Assembly: GCF_002009425.1 (NCBI RefSeq)
Contig: NZ_CP019936.1
Coordinates: forward strand, 1,473,001-1,537,000
Direction: 5' to 3'
Source of the DNA: Thiosocius teredinicola
GTDB lineage: Bacteria; Pseudomonadota; Gammaproteobacteria; Chromatiales; Chromatiaceae
Length of the DNA stretch: 64,000 bases
Shown: positions 29,480 to 38,682 of the stretch, piece by piece
Layout: every line of letters starts with the position of its first letter
How positions within the stretch are numbered: position 1 is the first letter of the stretch
Translations under genes and position numbers: made by a program
The notes under the pieces: model-generated
Databases searched by the model: none
What the model was told of the DNA's origin: nothing
Seen by the model: the letters and a program-made list of their open reading frames with translations, nothing else

Positions 29480-30404
29480 GGCACAGGGGCTGACGCCTGA
29501 AGCCGACCACATTCGTGACAAGGCTGTCGGCGCCTACCTCGGTCTTGCTATCGGGGATGCGCTGGGCGCAACGGTCGAGTTCATGACACCGCGCGAGATC
29601 GGCGTGCAGTACGGCGTTCACAACGCGATCGTCGGTGGTGGCTGGCTGAGCTTGAGGGCCGGCCAGGTGACCGACGACACCGAGATGAGCCTGGCACTCG
29701 GCGACAGCATCTTGCAGCGCGGCGAGATACTCGCCGAATCGGTCGCGCAGGCCTTCAGCGACTGGATGCGCAGCAAGCCCGTTGACATCGGTCATACCGT
29801 GCGACGGGGAATATCCCGTTTTCGCCGCACCGGTGAATCTGCGGTGCCCTATGATGAGCACGGCGCCGGCAATGGTGCCTGTATGCGCTGCCTGCCGATC
29901 GCGCTGGCGACCTTCGGTGCGCCGGCGTCCGTGGTTGAACAGGCAGTGAAGCGTCAGGCGCATGTTACGCACTGCAACCGCCTGTCCGATGCAGGCACAC
30001 TCGTGGTCGTGCAACTGGTGCAGGATGGCTTGCAGGGCAGGGGGATCGACCAGCTGCAACAACGCATTGACCAGTTCGTTGCCGTCTACCCCGAGTTCGC
30101 GTTTCGCGATCGCAGGAGAACCGAAAACCCCTCCGGCTTTATCGTCGACACCCTGCAGGCGGTGTTTCAGGCGTTGCTGGACACCGAAGATTTCGAATCG
30201 GCGCTGATCGATGTGGTCAATCGAGGTGGTGACGCCGATACGACGGGCGCGATACTTGGGATGATCGCAGGTGCGCTATGGGGTGCGGATCATATTCCGG
30301 GCGCCTGGTTGAAGAAGTTGGCGCCGGCTGTGCGGTTGCGTTGCGCGCAACAGGCGGGGGCGCTGATAGACCTGAGCCGGCCGCAGCCGGTGTGCAACGC
30401 CTAA
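29451..30404 (+). CDS. draG: DraG, ADP-ribosyl-[dinitrogenase reductase] glycohydrolase
   Basis: A 317-residue ADP-ribosylglycohydrolase with dimetal motifs (VTDDTEMSLALGD; RGGDADTTGAILG). It removes ADP-ribose from the NifH Arg put there by DraT, restoring activity. The ATG at 29451 lies inside nifQ; a later start would cut the helix before KAVGAYLGLAIGDALGATVEF. It ends the nifB operon; draT is at 32880-33734 on the other strand. Confidence 0.93.
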   Translation: MPIVSVPKNEAQGLTPEADHIRDKAVGAYLGLAIGDALGATVEFMTPREIGVQYGVHNAIVGGGWLSLRAGQVTDDTEMSLALGDSILQRGEILAESVAQAFSDWMRSKPVDIGHTVRRGISRFRRTGESAVPYDEHGAGNGACMRCLPIALATFGAPASVVEQAVKRQAHVTHCNRLSDAGTLVVVQLVQDGLQGRGIDQLQQRIDQFVAVYPEFAFRDRRRTENPSGFIVDTLQAVFQALLDTEDFESALIDVVNRGGDADTTGAILGMIAGALWGADHIPGAWLKKLAPAVRLRCAQQAGALIDLSRPQPVCNA

Positions 30405-30419
30405 GAACAATTCTGTCGA

Positions 30420-30452
30420 GAGACGATTGCCCCGACGAAAGGCAATCGTCTC
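30420..30452. terminator. Bidirectional terminator hairpin between draG and bfr
   Basis: GAGACGATTGCC-ccgacgaaa-GGCAATCGTCTC is a perfect 12-bp stem between convergent genes. Neither side has a strong U-run. Confidence 0.6.
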
Positions 30453-30477
30453 GAGTATCGGTCTCGCTACGGAGCGT

Positions 30478-30957
30478 TTATTCCTCGATGCCGCCCATTC
30501 CGGATTGCAGGTAGTTCTGCAGGCCGACCTTGTCGATCAGTTCGATCTGGGTTTCGAGGTAGTCGATGTGGTCTTCGGTATCCGACAGGATATCGGTCAG
30601 GATGTCGCGCGACACGTAGTCGCGTTTCTGTTCGCAGTGTTCGATGGCGTTGACATAGTGCTCGCGACCGCGGCGCTCCAGCTCGAGGTCGCCGCTCAGA
30701 CATTCCGGCACATTCTCGCCGATCAGCAGTTTGCCCAGATCCTGCAGGTTGGGCAGGCCTTCGAGGAGCAGGATACGCTCGATGAGCTTATCCGCATGTT
30801 TCATTTCCTCGATGGACTCTTCGTACTCGTGCTTTCCCAGGGCCTTCAGGCCCCAGTTGTCGTACATCCGCGCGTGCAGGAAATATTGGTTGATGGCCGT
30901 CAGCTCAATCGTCAACGCCTGATTGAGAAGGTCCAATACGCTTTTTTCGCCTTGCAT
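30478..30957 (-). CDS. bfr: Bacterioferritin
   Basis: A 159-residue ferritin-like four-helix protein. Ferroxidase ligands fit Glu in [23 protein letters not shown] (Glu, His and the haem-ligand Met), the Glu of NAIEHCEQ and [13 protein letters not shown]. It stores iron as mineral and may detoxify peroxide. It is the last gene of the RpoN-type operon that starts at 32730 and follows bfd by 49 bases. Confidence 0.95.
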   Translation of the reverse strand: MQGEKSVLDLLNQALTIELTAINQYFLHARMYDNWGLKALGKHEYEESIEEMKHADKLIERILLLEGLPNLQDLGKLLIGENVPECLSGDLELERRGREHYVNAIEHCEQKRDYVSRDILTDILSDTEDHIDYLETQIELIDKVGLQNYLQSGMGGIEE

Positions 30958-31006
30958 GTGGCCGCTCCAGAGAGATTATGGTTTGCGAACTTGTCGAACG
31001 GTCAGT

Positions 31007-31183
31007 TTAGCAAGTCTTGCCGTCGCGGTGCTGACAAACCATGTCACGCATATGGGATGTACAGCGCCCGCAGCAGGTGCGGAATCCCAGGTGCTGGCGC
31101 ACCTCCCGCAAGGTGGTTTTTCCTTCACACAAGGCCTGTTTGACCTGACGGTCGTTCACGGCGTTACACACGCAAACGTACAT
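31007..31183 (-). CDS. bfd: Bacterioferritin-associated ferredoxin Bfd
   Basis: A 58-residue protein starting MYVCVCNAVNDRQVKQALCE and containing FRTCCGRCTSHM: four Cys in the Bfd pattern (C-X-C ... C-X2-C) for one 2Fe-2S cluster. It reduces bacterioferritin to release iron. A GAGGAT site lies upstream of the ATG. Its start lies within the last 20 bases of the hemerythrin gene, so the two are coupled. Confidence 0.93.
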   Translation of the reverse strand: MYVCVCNAVNDRQVKQALCEGKTTLREVRQHLGFRTCCGRCTSHMRDMVCQHRDGKTC

Positions 31184-31592
31184 ACTGCGGATCCTCAGAC
31201 TTCTTCAGATGTGCGGCCAAGGCGCTGTCCATACTGAGCAAATGGCTGCGAAACCATTCGGGAACCTGTTGCTGCAGCCAGGCGCGCGCCATAATTTGTG
31301 ACCCGGCTTGGGCACGCTCGAGAAAGCGTGCGAGTTCCCCCAACACACGCTGGTGCTCGGATGTGTGTTCTGACGTTGCCGGAAAACCGGATTCGTTCAT
31401 CAGTTTTTCTTCGAACGCGAAATGGTCTCGCGTATGGTCGTGCAGCGCTTTCAGACACGTGGCAAACGAGGCCTTGTCGGCATCGCGCGCCTGCGCGTAC
31501 AGCACCAGAAACTCGTCGTGTGTCGAGTCCATTTCGGCGATACCGACACACTGGTCGTCGGTCAATACGGCAAACCCCTGCGGATCAGCCAT
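31164..31592 (-). CDS. Bacteriohemerythrin
   Basis: A 142-residue O2-binding diiron protein. All ligands are visible: His in MDSTHDEFL, HTRDHFAFEE (His-X3-His-X3-Glu), HTSEHQRV (His-X3-His) and WFRSHLLSMD (His-X4-Asp). It has no other domain, so it is likely an O2 carrier or buffer and not a sensor. The ATG at 31592 overlaps the end of the upstream small gene by eight bases. Its place in an RpoN-type operon next to draT suggests O2 handling for nitrogenase (inference). Confidence 0.92.
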   Translation of the reverse strand: MADPQGFAVLTDDQCVGIAEMDSTHDEFLVLYAQARDADKASFATCLKALHDHTRDHFAFEEKLMNESGFPATSEHTSEHQRVLGELARFLERAQAGSQIMARAWLQQQVPEWFRSHLLSMDSALAAHLKKSEDPQYVRLRV

Positions 31593-31854
31593 GTGCCTGT
31601 TCCCGCGCTGCGGGGCCTGTCGCCTGTCCGTTGGCCTGGTCGACCGCGTAGCGGATTTTGGCATTGGCCTTGCGCGCGACATACGCCACGAACTCGTCGT
31701 AGTTCACATAGTCGTGAGCAATGGCGAAGTGGGCTAGTTTTTCGATCAGTTCGCGCGTTGCGTAGACTTCGTCGAGCTGCCTGCCGCAGGTGCGGCAATG
31801 GTCGTCGTCTTCAACGCACGCGGTTTTGCCGAGACATGCGCGAAACAGGGCCAC
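31585..31854 (-). CDS. Small Cys-rich protein (four-Cys N-terminus), function unknown
   Basis: An 89-residue protein with a GTG start four bases after the SIR2-like stop. The N-terminus CLGKTACVEDDDHCRTCGRQ holds four Cys, a possible metal site resembling the DUF1289 pattern; the rest is helical. The C-terminus overlaps the hemerythrin start by eight bases. I cannot name the family with certainty. Confidence 0.7.
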   Translation of the reverse strand: MALFRACLGKTACVEDDDHCRTCGRQLDEVYATRELIEKLAHFAIAHDYVNYDEFVAYVARKANAKIRYAVDQANGQATGPAAREQAHG

Positions 31855-31857
31855 CGT

Positions 31858-32730
31858 TCAGCACCCGACATCCGCAGTGGCGGCAACCGCGACCGGAGAT
31901 GCCTCCGCCAGCAGATCGGTCCAGTCGGCTTCGATCACCTCGATGCCCTTGGTTGCGCAGAAACGGCGCTCCTTGTCGGTCGGCTCGGGGATCAGCGCCC
32001 AGCCAGGCGGGGTGTCGGCCGCGTACACCATGTCCGACAGGACCATGCGCTCGGTGTCGCGCAGCATGCGCATGCCGAGGAACAGGTACTGTTTGCCTTT
32101 GCGGTATTGCTTGAGGAAATCCGGAATGGCGAAGCCGCCCATCAATTCGGTGATGTAGTCGACGAAGTCCGCATCCGAGGCGATATAGGTCGCGTCGGGT
32201 TTGGGGCTGCCGGTCGGCTTGAACAGCACCGGCAACGAGGTGTCGACCTCGGTCTGCTCGATTTCGCTGTACTTCTCGCCATCGTACTGGTCGATGCGGA
32301 AGCGGTAGTCGGTGCCGGCGATACGTGCGATACCGCGAATCAGGATGTGCGGCGTATTGGCATAGCTGTCCTGCAACTGGATATCACGGTTGATGTCGAT
32401 CACGTACGGCGGCAACAGCGTCGCCAGCCAGTCATGGATCGGTGCGCGGGTCCATTCCGTTTCGCCATACGTGGTATCGAGAAAACGTGTGACCGCTTTG
32501 CGACCGCGTTTGAGTTCGACATCCATCGCGGCACGCGGAAACTCGAACATCAGGCGCGGGGCCATCGGCTTACCGCCGTTCATGGCGAGAATCAGGCTGT
32601 CGCTGTCGGCCGGAATGGCGCTGCCGTCAGCTTTGCTGACCACGCCGGTCAACACGCCCGGTCCGAGGTAGGGGACGATCTTGCCGCTCTTGATGCCCTC
32701 GATGAGGTCGGATAGCTGAGTTGAAGCCAC
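31858..32730 (-). CDS. SIR2-like (NAD-binding fold) protein, probably lacking the catalytic His
   Basis: A 290-residue protein with the SIR2-like order of motifs: KIVPYLGPGVL (glycine loop, residues about 17-27), VIDINRD (the Asn position, 114), LFKPTGSPKPD (about 169-179, where SIR2 proteins normally have K-hydrophobic-H-G-S) and YLFLGMRMLRD (about 215-225). The expected catalytic His reads Thr, so NAD hydrolysis or deacylation is doubtful. GTG start at 32730 with GAGAGAAA upstream; longer readings to 32805 cross the promoter. First gene of the operon, next to draT, another NAD-using protein. Confidence 0.72.
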   Translation of the reverse strand: MASTQLSDLIEGIKSGKIVPYLGPGVLTGVVSKADGSAIPADSDSLILAMNGGKPMAPRLMFEFPRAAMDVELKRGRKAVTRFLDTTYGETEWTRAPIHDWLATLLPPYVIDINRDIQLQDSYANTPHILIRGIARIAGTDYRFRIDQYDGEKYSEIEQTEVDTSLPVLFKPTGSPKPDATYIASDADFVDYITELMGGFAIPDFLKQYRKGKQYLFLGMRMLRDTERMVLSDMVYAADTPPGWALIPEPTDKERRFCATKGIEVIEADWTDLLAEASPVAVAATADVGC

Positions 32731-32776
32731 GTTTGTTTCTCTCAGTTGATTGCAGTAATGCTTTGCGTTGTGCTTC

Positions 32777-32792
32777 TGCAAAACATGGGCCA
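32777..32792 (-). promoter_or_regulatory. RpoN (-24/-12) promoter of the SIR2-hemerythrin-bfr operon
   Basis: Read on the minus strand: TGGCCCATGTTTTGCA, with GG and GC twelve bases apart, -24 TGGCCC (consensus TGGCAC) and a perfect -12 TTGCA. It lies 46 bases before the GTG start. Confidence 0.7.
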
Positions 32793-32843
32793 TCACAAAA
32801 AACAAAGTAGCCGTAGGGGTTTAGTGACGGTGCGCAAAAGAAT

Positions 32844-32859
32844 TGTAGGTAATCCGACA
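32844..32859. promoter_or_regulatory. NifA upstream activator sequence of the SIR2-hemerythrin-bfr operon
   Basis: TGT-aggtaatccg-ACA is an exact TGT-N10-ACA site, about 52 bases upstream of the -24 element and just past the draT stop codon. Confidence 0.65.
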
Positions 32860-32879
32860 GGGCGGCGCCGGACCGAATG

Positions 32880-33734
32880 CTACAAACGCTGCAAGCTCAC
32901 CTGGTAAACGCCGCCGATAACGAGGTGCTCGTCTTCGCCCTGCAATTGACCGGACAACAGGCTGGGGAAGAACATCAGTTTGGCGCACGGAACATCGGCT
33001 GCGACGATGCAGTCGCCAAACTCGCCGGCGCGCTCGGCGCTGCTGGCGAAGGAGTTGAGATTGTTCAGCAGCAAAACCTGCCGGTGTGCGCCGGGTGCAC
33101 TCAACAACTCGTACTCGCTGATCTGATTGGTGCCGCGGTACAGGCGCAACAAAGCCGTGCGCGGATGCGTTCTGCGCAGTTCGTACTGGCAGTAGGTATA
33201 TAAAAGGTCGAGTTGTGCCTCCAGGGCATTGGTGTTGTGCAGGCCGATTGCGCGTTCGATGCAGTACTGGTGGTATCGATTGTCGGAGAAGCTACGCAGC
33301 GGACCTCGGTGGGCGCGCGGCGACAAACCGAAACGTGATTCCACCCAACCTTTCATCACCGCACCTTCACGGCTGTTGCTATCGAACAACCAGCCGCGCA
33401 ACAACCGCAGATAATCCGCTTTCGGCCGGCCGGGATGCCGGCTCGCTGCGTCGTATCCGGCTTCATCCGGATGGTTGAGCTGAAAGATCGCCGCCATATG
33501 CGTGCGGAACAAGGCCTGACGTTGGGCGACATCGTCAATCGCGTCGAGCTGTGAGAACAATCCGGCATGCAATGCGGAGACGCCGTCGAGTTGGATGTCG
33601 CGCGGGTGCGCTTGAAACGCCAGGCTGCCGAGTATTCGCGTCGGCACGTTGCATCTATTGAAGCTGAGACCGGCATTGCGCGGCAATGCGACGTCGGCGC
33701 TGCTGTCGATTGTGTGTGTTTTGTTGTTATCCAT
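32880..33734 (-). CDS. draT: DraT, NAD-dinitrogenase reductase ADP-ribosyltransferase
   Basis: A 284-residue protein with the DraT family core (FNRCNVPTRILGSLAFQ; LRLLRGWLFDSNSREG; RHPGRPKADY; CQYELRR; LYRGTNQISEYELL). It inactivates NifH by ADP-ribosylating a specific Arg after darkness, ammonium or energy loss. The target Arg is intact in NifH ([10 protein letters not shown]). It is divergent from nifH; its start codon lies inside the NifA site at 33722-33737. I see no RpoN promoter for it. Confidence 0.93.
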   Translation of the reverse strand: MDNNKTHTIDSSADVALPRNAGLSFNRCNVPTRILGSLAFQAHPRDIQLDGVSALHAGLFSQLDAIDDVAQRQALFRTHMAAIFQLNHPDEAGYDAASRHPGRPKADYLRLLRGWLFDSNSREGAVMKGWVESRFGLSPRAHRGPLRSFSDNRYHQYCIERAIGLHNTNALEAQLDLLYTYCQYELRRTHPRTALLRLYRGTNQISEYELLSAPGAHRQVLLLNNLNSFASSAERAGEFGDCIVAADVPCAKLMFFPSLLSGQLQGEDEHLVIGGVYQVSLQRL

Positions 33735-33737
33735 ACA
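33722..33737. promoter_or_regulatory. NifA upstream activator sequence of nifH, overlapping the draT start
   Basis: TGT-tgttatccat-ACA is an exact NifA site, about 100 bases before the nifH -24 element. Bases 33732-33734 are also the draT ATG. Confidence 0.65.
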
Positions 33738-33835
33738 TGCCAGAAGGTTTTGTACGAATTGCCCCCTGATTCGTATTTCCGTGGCACCGGTTAAAAATGA
33801 ATTAAAAACAGAGGCTTAAACACCTAAAGTCGCTT

Positions 33836-33851
33836 TGGCACATGGATTGCT
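33836..33851 (+). promoter_or_regulatory. RpoN (-24/-12) promoter of nifHDK
   Basis: TGGCACATGGATTGCT matches the consensus at both elements (TGGCAC, TTGCT) with the right spacing. An AT-rich tract (33791-33810) lies between it and the NifA site, where an IHF bend is usual. Confidence 0.88.
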
Positions 33852-33914
33852 CAAGGTGTGTTGTCGGACGTTATGCGTCCCGGATTTACCAGACACACGT
33901 TAATAGGAGATTGA

Positions 33915-34799
<885 letters not shown>

Positions 34800-34821
34800 G
34801 GCACTAGCGCTTTCTAAACGG

Positions 34822-34882
34822 TTGTGGGGGTGTGCTCGCACGCTCAAGCAGTATCGAGCCACGTGGGCTCGCCCCTACACAA
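34822..34882 (+). other. Hairpin region between nifH and nifD
   Basis: A nested structure: CGAGCC (34855-34860) pairs with GGCTCG (34866-34871), and an outer TTGTGGGG pairs with CCCCTACACAA with a small bulge. It follows nifH by about 20 bases and has no U-run. It may set nifH mRNA stability against nifDK. Confidence 0.5.
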
Positions 34883-34930
34883 TTTTGGCGGCCGTGGGCG
34901 GATTAGTCCCGGCGTCACAGGAGAAAGAAA

Positions 34931-36412
34931 ATGTCTGCAATGACTCGTGAAGAGACTGAAGCCCTCATCGCCGAGGTGCTCGAAGTCTACCCGGAAAAGG
35001 CCAAGAAAGATCGCGCCAAGCACTTGGCGGTCAACGATCATGAGGTTGAACAGTCGAAGAAATGCATCACGTCCAACCGTAAGTCGCTGCCGGGTGTCAT
35101 GACCATCCGTGGTTGTGCCTACGCAGGTTCGAAAGGTGTGGTTTGGGGTCCGATCAAGGACATGATCCACATCTCGCACGGCCCGGTTGGCTGTGGCCAG
35201 TACTCGCGTGCCGGTCGTCGTAACTACTACGTTGGTGTTACCGGCGTTAATACGTTCGGCACCATGAACTTCACCTCGGACTTCCAAGAGAAGGACATCG
35301 TGTTCGGCGGCGACAAGAAGCTGGACAAGATGATCACCGAGATCGAGCAGCTGTTCCCGCTGCACAAAGGTGTTTCGATTCAGTCGGAATGTCCGATCGG
35401 TTTGATCGGTGACGACATCGAGGCCGTCGCCAAGAAGCAGGCCAAGGAACTCGAAAAGCCGGTCGTGCCGGTGCGTTGTGAGGGCTTCCGCGGTGTTTCG
35501 CAGTCGCTGGGTCACCACATCGCCAACGACGCGATCCGTGACTGGGTCATCGGCAACCGCGACGGCGACGACAGCTTCGAAACCACCCCGTACGACGTTG
35601 CCGTCATCGGCGACTACAACATCGGCGGTGATGCCTGGGCTTCGCGTACCCTGCTCGAAGAGATGGGTCTGCGTGTTGTTGCACAGTGGTCGGGTGACGG
35701 CACCCTGTCGGAGATCGAGCTGACCCCGAAGGTCAAGCTGAACCTGATCCACTGCTACCGCTCGATGAACTACATCTCGCGTCACATGGAAGAGAAGTAC
35801 GGTATTCCGTGGATTGAATACAACTTCTTCGGTCCGACCAAGATCGCCGAGTCGTTGCGTAAAATTGCCAGCCACTTCGATGACAAGATCAAAGAAGGTG
35901 CTGAGCGTGTTATCGAACGCTACAAAGCTGAGTATGAGGCGGTTATCGCCAAGTACCGTCCGCGTCTCGAAGGCAAGAGAGTCATGCTTTACATCGGTGG
36001 CCTGCGTCCGCGTCACGTCATCGGTGCCTATGAAGACCTGGGTATGGAAGTTGTCGGTACCGGTTATGAGTTCGCTCATAACGACGACTACGACCGCACC
36101 ATCAAGGAAATGGGCAATGCGACCCTGCTGTACGACGACGTAACCGGTTACGAATTCGAAGAGTTCGTGAAGAAAGTCAAGCCCGACCTGATCGGTTCCG
36201 GCATCAAGGAGAAGTACATCTTCCAGAAGATGGGCATCCCCTTCCGTCAGATGCACTCCTGGGACTACTCAGGCCCGTATCACGGCTATGACGGCTTCGC
36301 CATCTTCGCCCGTGACATGGACATGACGCTGAACAACCCGTGCTGGAAAAACATCCAGGCACCGTGGAAGCAGGCGTCGGACGAGTCCGAGGCTGTAGCT
36401 GCAGGCGCCTAA
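34931..36412 (+). CDS. nifD: Nitrogenase molybdenum-iron protein alpha chain NifD
   Basis: A 493-residue subunit. P-cluster Cys in [29 protein letters not shown] and [12 protein letters not shown]; FeMo-cofactor ligands Cys in IHCYRSMNY and His in [16 protein letters not shown]. This is the molybdenum form; no vnf or anf gene is present. GGAGAAAG precedes the ATG. Confidence 0.99.
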   Translation: MSAMTREETEALIAEVLEVYPEKAKKDRAKHLAVNDHEVEQSKKCITSNRKSLPGVMTIRGCAYAGSKGVVWGPIKDMIHISHGPVGCGQYSRAGRRNYYVGVTGVNTFGTMNFTSDFQEKDIVFGGDKKLDKMITEIEQLFPLHKGVSIQSECPIGLIGDDIEAVAKKQAKELEKPVVPVRCEGFRGVSQSLGHHIANDAIRDWVIGNRDGDDSFETTPYDVAVIGDYNIGGDAWASRTLLEEMGLRVVAQWSGDGTLSEIELTPKVKLNLIHCYRSMNYISRHMEEKYGIPWIEYNFFGPTKIAESLRKIASHFDDKIKEGAERVIERYKAEYEAVIAKYRPRLEGKRVMLYIGGLRPRHVIGAYEDLGMEVVGTGYEFAHNDDYDRTIKEMGNATLLYDDVTGYEFEEFVKKVKPDLIGSGIKEKYIFQKMGIPFRQMHSWDYSGPYHGYDGFAIFARDMDMTLNNPCWKNIQAPWKQASDESEAVAAGA

Positions 36413-36424
36413 GGCACTGCGCTA

Positions 36425-36487
36425 TTGGTGAGGCCGGATCGGCAAGGTCAGGAAGCTCTAAGTACCTGGCGGTCCGGTCTTCACCAA
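36425..36487 (+). other. Long inverted repeat between nifD and nifK
   Basis: TTGGTGAGGCCGGA pairs with TCCGGTCTTCACCAA (one bulge, one G-U pair), enclosing about 34 bases. It fills much of the spacer and could form in the mRNA. No U-run. Confidence 0.5.
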
Positions 36488-36548
36488 ACCTTTAATGACT
36501 TCATCTAGGCTGGCGTCCGCAGATTAGCGGCGCAGCGGGAGAAAACTC

Positions 36549-38120
36549 ATGTCTCAGAATGTCGATAACATCCAGCCCAGCTATCCGTTGTTCCGTACCG
36601 ACGAGTACAAGGAAAACCTGGCCAACAAGCAAAACACCGTTGAAGAACGTCATCCGATGGAGAAGATCCAAGAGGTCTTTAACTGGACGACGACGGAAGA
36701 ATACAAGGAACTGAACTTCAAGCGTGAAGCGCTGACCGTCAACCCGGCCAAAGCCTGTCAGCCGCTGGGTGCCGTGCTGTGTGCACTGGGTTTTGAAAAG
36801 ACCCTGCCGTACGTACACGGTTCGCAAGGTTGTGTTGCCTACTTCCGTACCTACTTCAACCGTCACTTCAAAGAGCCGATCTCTTGCGTGTCGGACTCGA
36901 TGACCGAAGATGCCGCGGTATTCGGTGGCCAGAAGAACATGTTCGATGGTCTCGAAAACGCCAAGGCCATGTACAAGCCTGAAATGATCGCCGTCTCGAC
37001 CACCTGTATGGCCGAGGTTATCGGTGACGACCTGAACGCCTTCATCGGCAACGCCAAGAAGGAAGGCCATGTCGAGCAGGAATTCCCGACCCCGTTTGCG
37101 CACACGCCGAGCTTCGTCGGTTCGCACACCACCGGTTGGGACAACATGTTCGAAGGTATTCAGCGCTACTTCACGCTGAACCACATGGAAGACAAAGAGG
37201 TTGGCTCGAACGGCAAGATCAACATCGTGCCGGGCTTCGAAACCTATCTCGGTAACTTCCGTGTCATGCACCGTATGATGCAGGAAATGGGTGTCGACTA
37301 CACGATGCTGTCCGATCCGACCGAAGTGCTGGATACGCCGGCTGACGGCAAGTTCCGTATGTATGAAGGCGGCACCACGATCGACGAGATCAAAGACGCA
37401 CCGAACGCCATCGATACGCTGTTCCTGCAGTCTTGGCAGTCGGTCAAGTCGAAGAAGTTCACCAAGAACACCTGGAAGCAGCCTGCTGCCGACATCAATA
37501 TCCCGATGGGCCTGGAATGGACCGACGAGTTCCTGATGAAGGTTGCGGAAATCACCGGCAAGCCGATCGCCAAGTCGTTGGAGACCGAGCGCGGTCGCCT
37601 GGTGGACATGATGACCGACAGCCACGCCTGGCTGCACGGTAAGAAGTTCGCCCTGTGGGGTGATGCTGACTTCGTCATGGGCATGACCAAGTTCCTGCTG
37701 GAGCTGGGTGCAGAGCCGACTCACATCCTGTGCCACCATGCCAACAAGCGTTGGAGAAAGGCAATGGAGAAGATCTGTGCTGACTCGCCTTACGGCGTCA
37801 ACAGCAAGGTCTACATCGGCGCTGATCTGTGGCACATGCGTTCGCTGGTGTTCACCGACAAGCCGGACTTCATGATCGGTAACAGCTACGGCAAGTTCAT
37901 CCAGCGCGACACCTTCCACAAGGGCAAGGAGTTCGAGGTACCGCTGATCCGTATCGGCTTCCCGATCTTCGACCGTCATCACCTGCATCGTCAGACGACG
38001 ATGGGCTATGAAGGCGCCATGCAGATGCTCACCACGTTGACCAATGCGGTCCTCGAGCGTCTGGACGAAGAAACGCGTGGTATGGGTACGACCGACTACA
38101 ACTACGACCTGATCCGCTGA
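36549..38120 (+). CDS. nifK: Nitrogenase molybdenum-iron protein beta chain NifK
   Basis: A 523-residue subunit. P-cluster Cys in AKACQPLGAVLCALGF, HGSQGCVAYF and TTCMAEVIGDDL, and the Ser of TPSFVGSH. It forms the heterotetramer with NifD. GGGAGAAA precedes the ATG. Confidence 0.99.
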   Translation: MSQNVDNIQPSYPLFRTDEYKENLANKQNTVEERHPMEKIQEVFNWTTTEEYKELNFKREALTVNPAKACQPLGAVLCALGFEKTLPYVHGSQGCVAYFRTYFNRHFKEPISCVSDSMTEDAAVFGGQKNMFDGLENAKAMYKPEMIAVSTTCMAEVIGDDLNAFIGNAKKEGHVEQEFPTPFAHTPSFVGSHTTGWDNMFEGIQRYFTLNHMEDKEVGSNGKINIVPGFETYLGNFRVMHRMMQEMGVDYTMLSDPTEVLDTPADGKFRMYEGGTTIDEIKDAPNAIDTLFLQSWQSVKSKKFTKNTWKQPAADINIPMGLEWTDEFLMKVAEITGKPIAKSLETERGRLVDMMTDSHAWLHGKKFALWGDADFVMGMTKFLLELGAEPTHILCHHANKRWRKAMEKICADSPYGVNSKVYIGADLWHMRSLVFTDKPDFMIGNSYGKFIQRDTFHKGKEFEVPLIRIGFPIFDRHHLHRQTTMGYEGAMQMLTTLTNAVLERLDEETRGMGTTDYNYDLIR

Positions 38121-38128
38121 TGCGGTGT

Positions 38129-38159
38129 GGTTGGCGGGTCACGCTGTGACCCGCTAACC
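38129..38159 (+). other. Hairpin between nifK and nifT
   Basis: GGTTGGCGGGTCAC-gct-GTGACCCGCTAACC forms a 14-bp stem with one G-U pair, nine bases after nifK. There is no U-run, so it may stabilise the upstream message or attenuate the downstream genes. Confidence 0.55.
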
Positions 38160-38179
38160 GGTTGATTGGAGGTTTATTC

Positions 38180-38392
38180 ATGCCCAGCGTGATGATTCGT
38201 AGGAAGGAAAGCGGCGAACTGCTGTTCTATGTCGCCAAGAAAGACATGGAAGAGACCATCGCTACCGTCGAGAGAGATTCCGACAGCGAGTGGGGTGGCG
38301 AAGTGGAGCTGACCGATGGCACCAAGTGGTACATCGACCCCATCAGTCCTCCGCCGAACTTTCCGACAACTTTGCGTTTCAAGAAGGCGTAA
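38180..38392 (+). CDS. nifT: NifT/FixU family protein
   Basis: A 70-residue protein (MPSVMIRRKESGELLFYVAK; LTDGTKWYIDP). NifT is conserved in nif clusters next to nifK and has no established function. ATG at 38180 preceded by GGAGG. Confidence 0.95.
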   Translation: MPSVMIRRKESGELLFYVAKKDMEETIATVERDSDSEWGGEVELTDGTKWYIDPISPPPNFPTTLRFKKA

Positions 38393-38416
38393 CCCGCGCC
38401 TCGGAGGAATCGAAAA

Positions 38417-38611
38417 ATGGCTCTTCAAATCGTACGTGATGTCTGTACCGCCTGTGGTGATTGCGAGCCGGTCTGCCCGACCAACTCCATCGTGCCGTTC
38501 AAAGGCGTTTACAAAATCGATCCGGAAACCTGCACCGAGTGCGAGGGCGACTTCGATGTGCCCCAGTGTCTCGATGTCTGTATGGAAGATGACTGTATCA
38601 TTCCGGTTTAA
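38417..38611 (+). CDS. 2x[4Fe-4S] ferredoxin (FdxN type)
   Basis: A 64-residue ferredoxin: CTACGDCEPVCP and a second set with inserted loop (CTECEGDFDVPQCLDVC). It resembles the ferredoxin after nifB. Its place inside the nifHDKTY operon suggests a high-abundance donor to NifH or maturation. CGGAGGAA precedes the ATG. Confidence 0.93.
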   Translation: MALQIVRDVCTACGDCEPVCPTNSIVPFKGVYKIDPETCTECEGDFDVPQCLDVCMEDDCIIPV

Positions 38612-38682
38612 CGCCGGATGACATGAGAGCGCGGCTACATGCCGCGCTTCTCTGGTTTCTTTCTGTGCAGAGGGTCCCGACG

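Noticed and set aside
33782-33797. A second TGGCAC between draT and nifH
   Set aside because: No GC at the -12 spacing.
34844-36256. Open frames antisense to nifD, nifK, nifE and nifN (for example 34844-36256, 36501-37988, 42815-44512)
   Set aside because: All are mirror frames of strongly coding genes and match no family.
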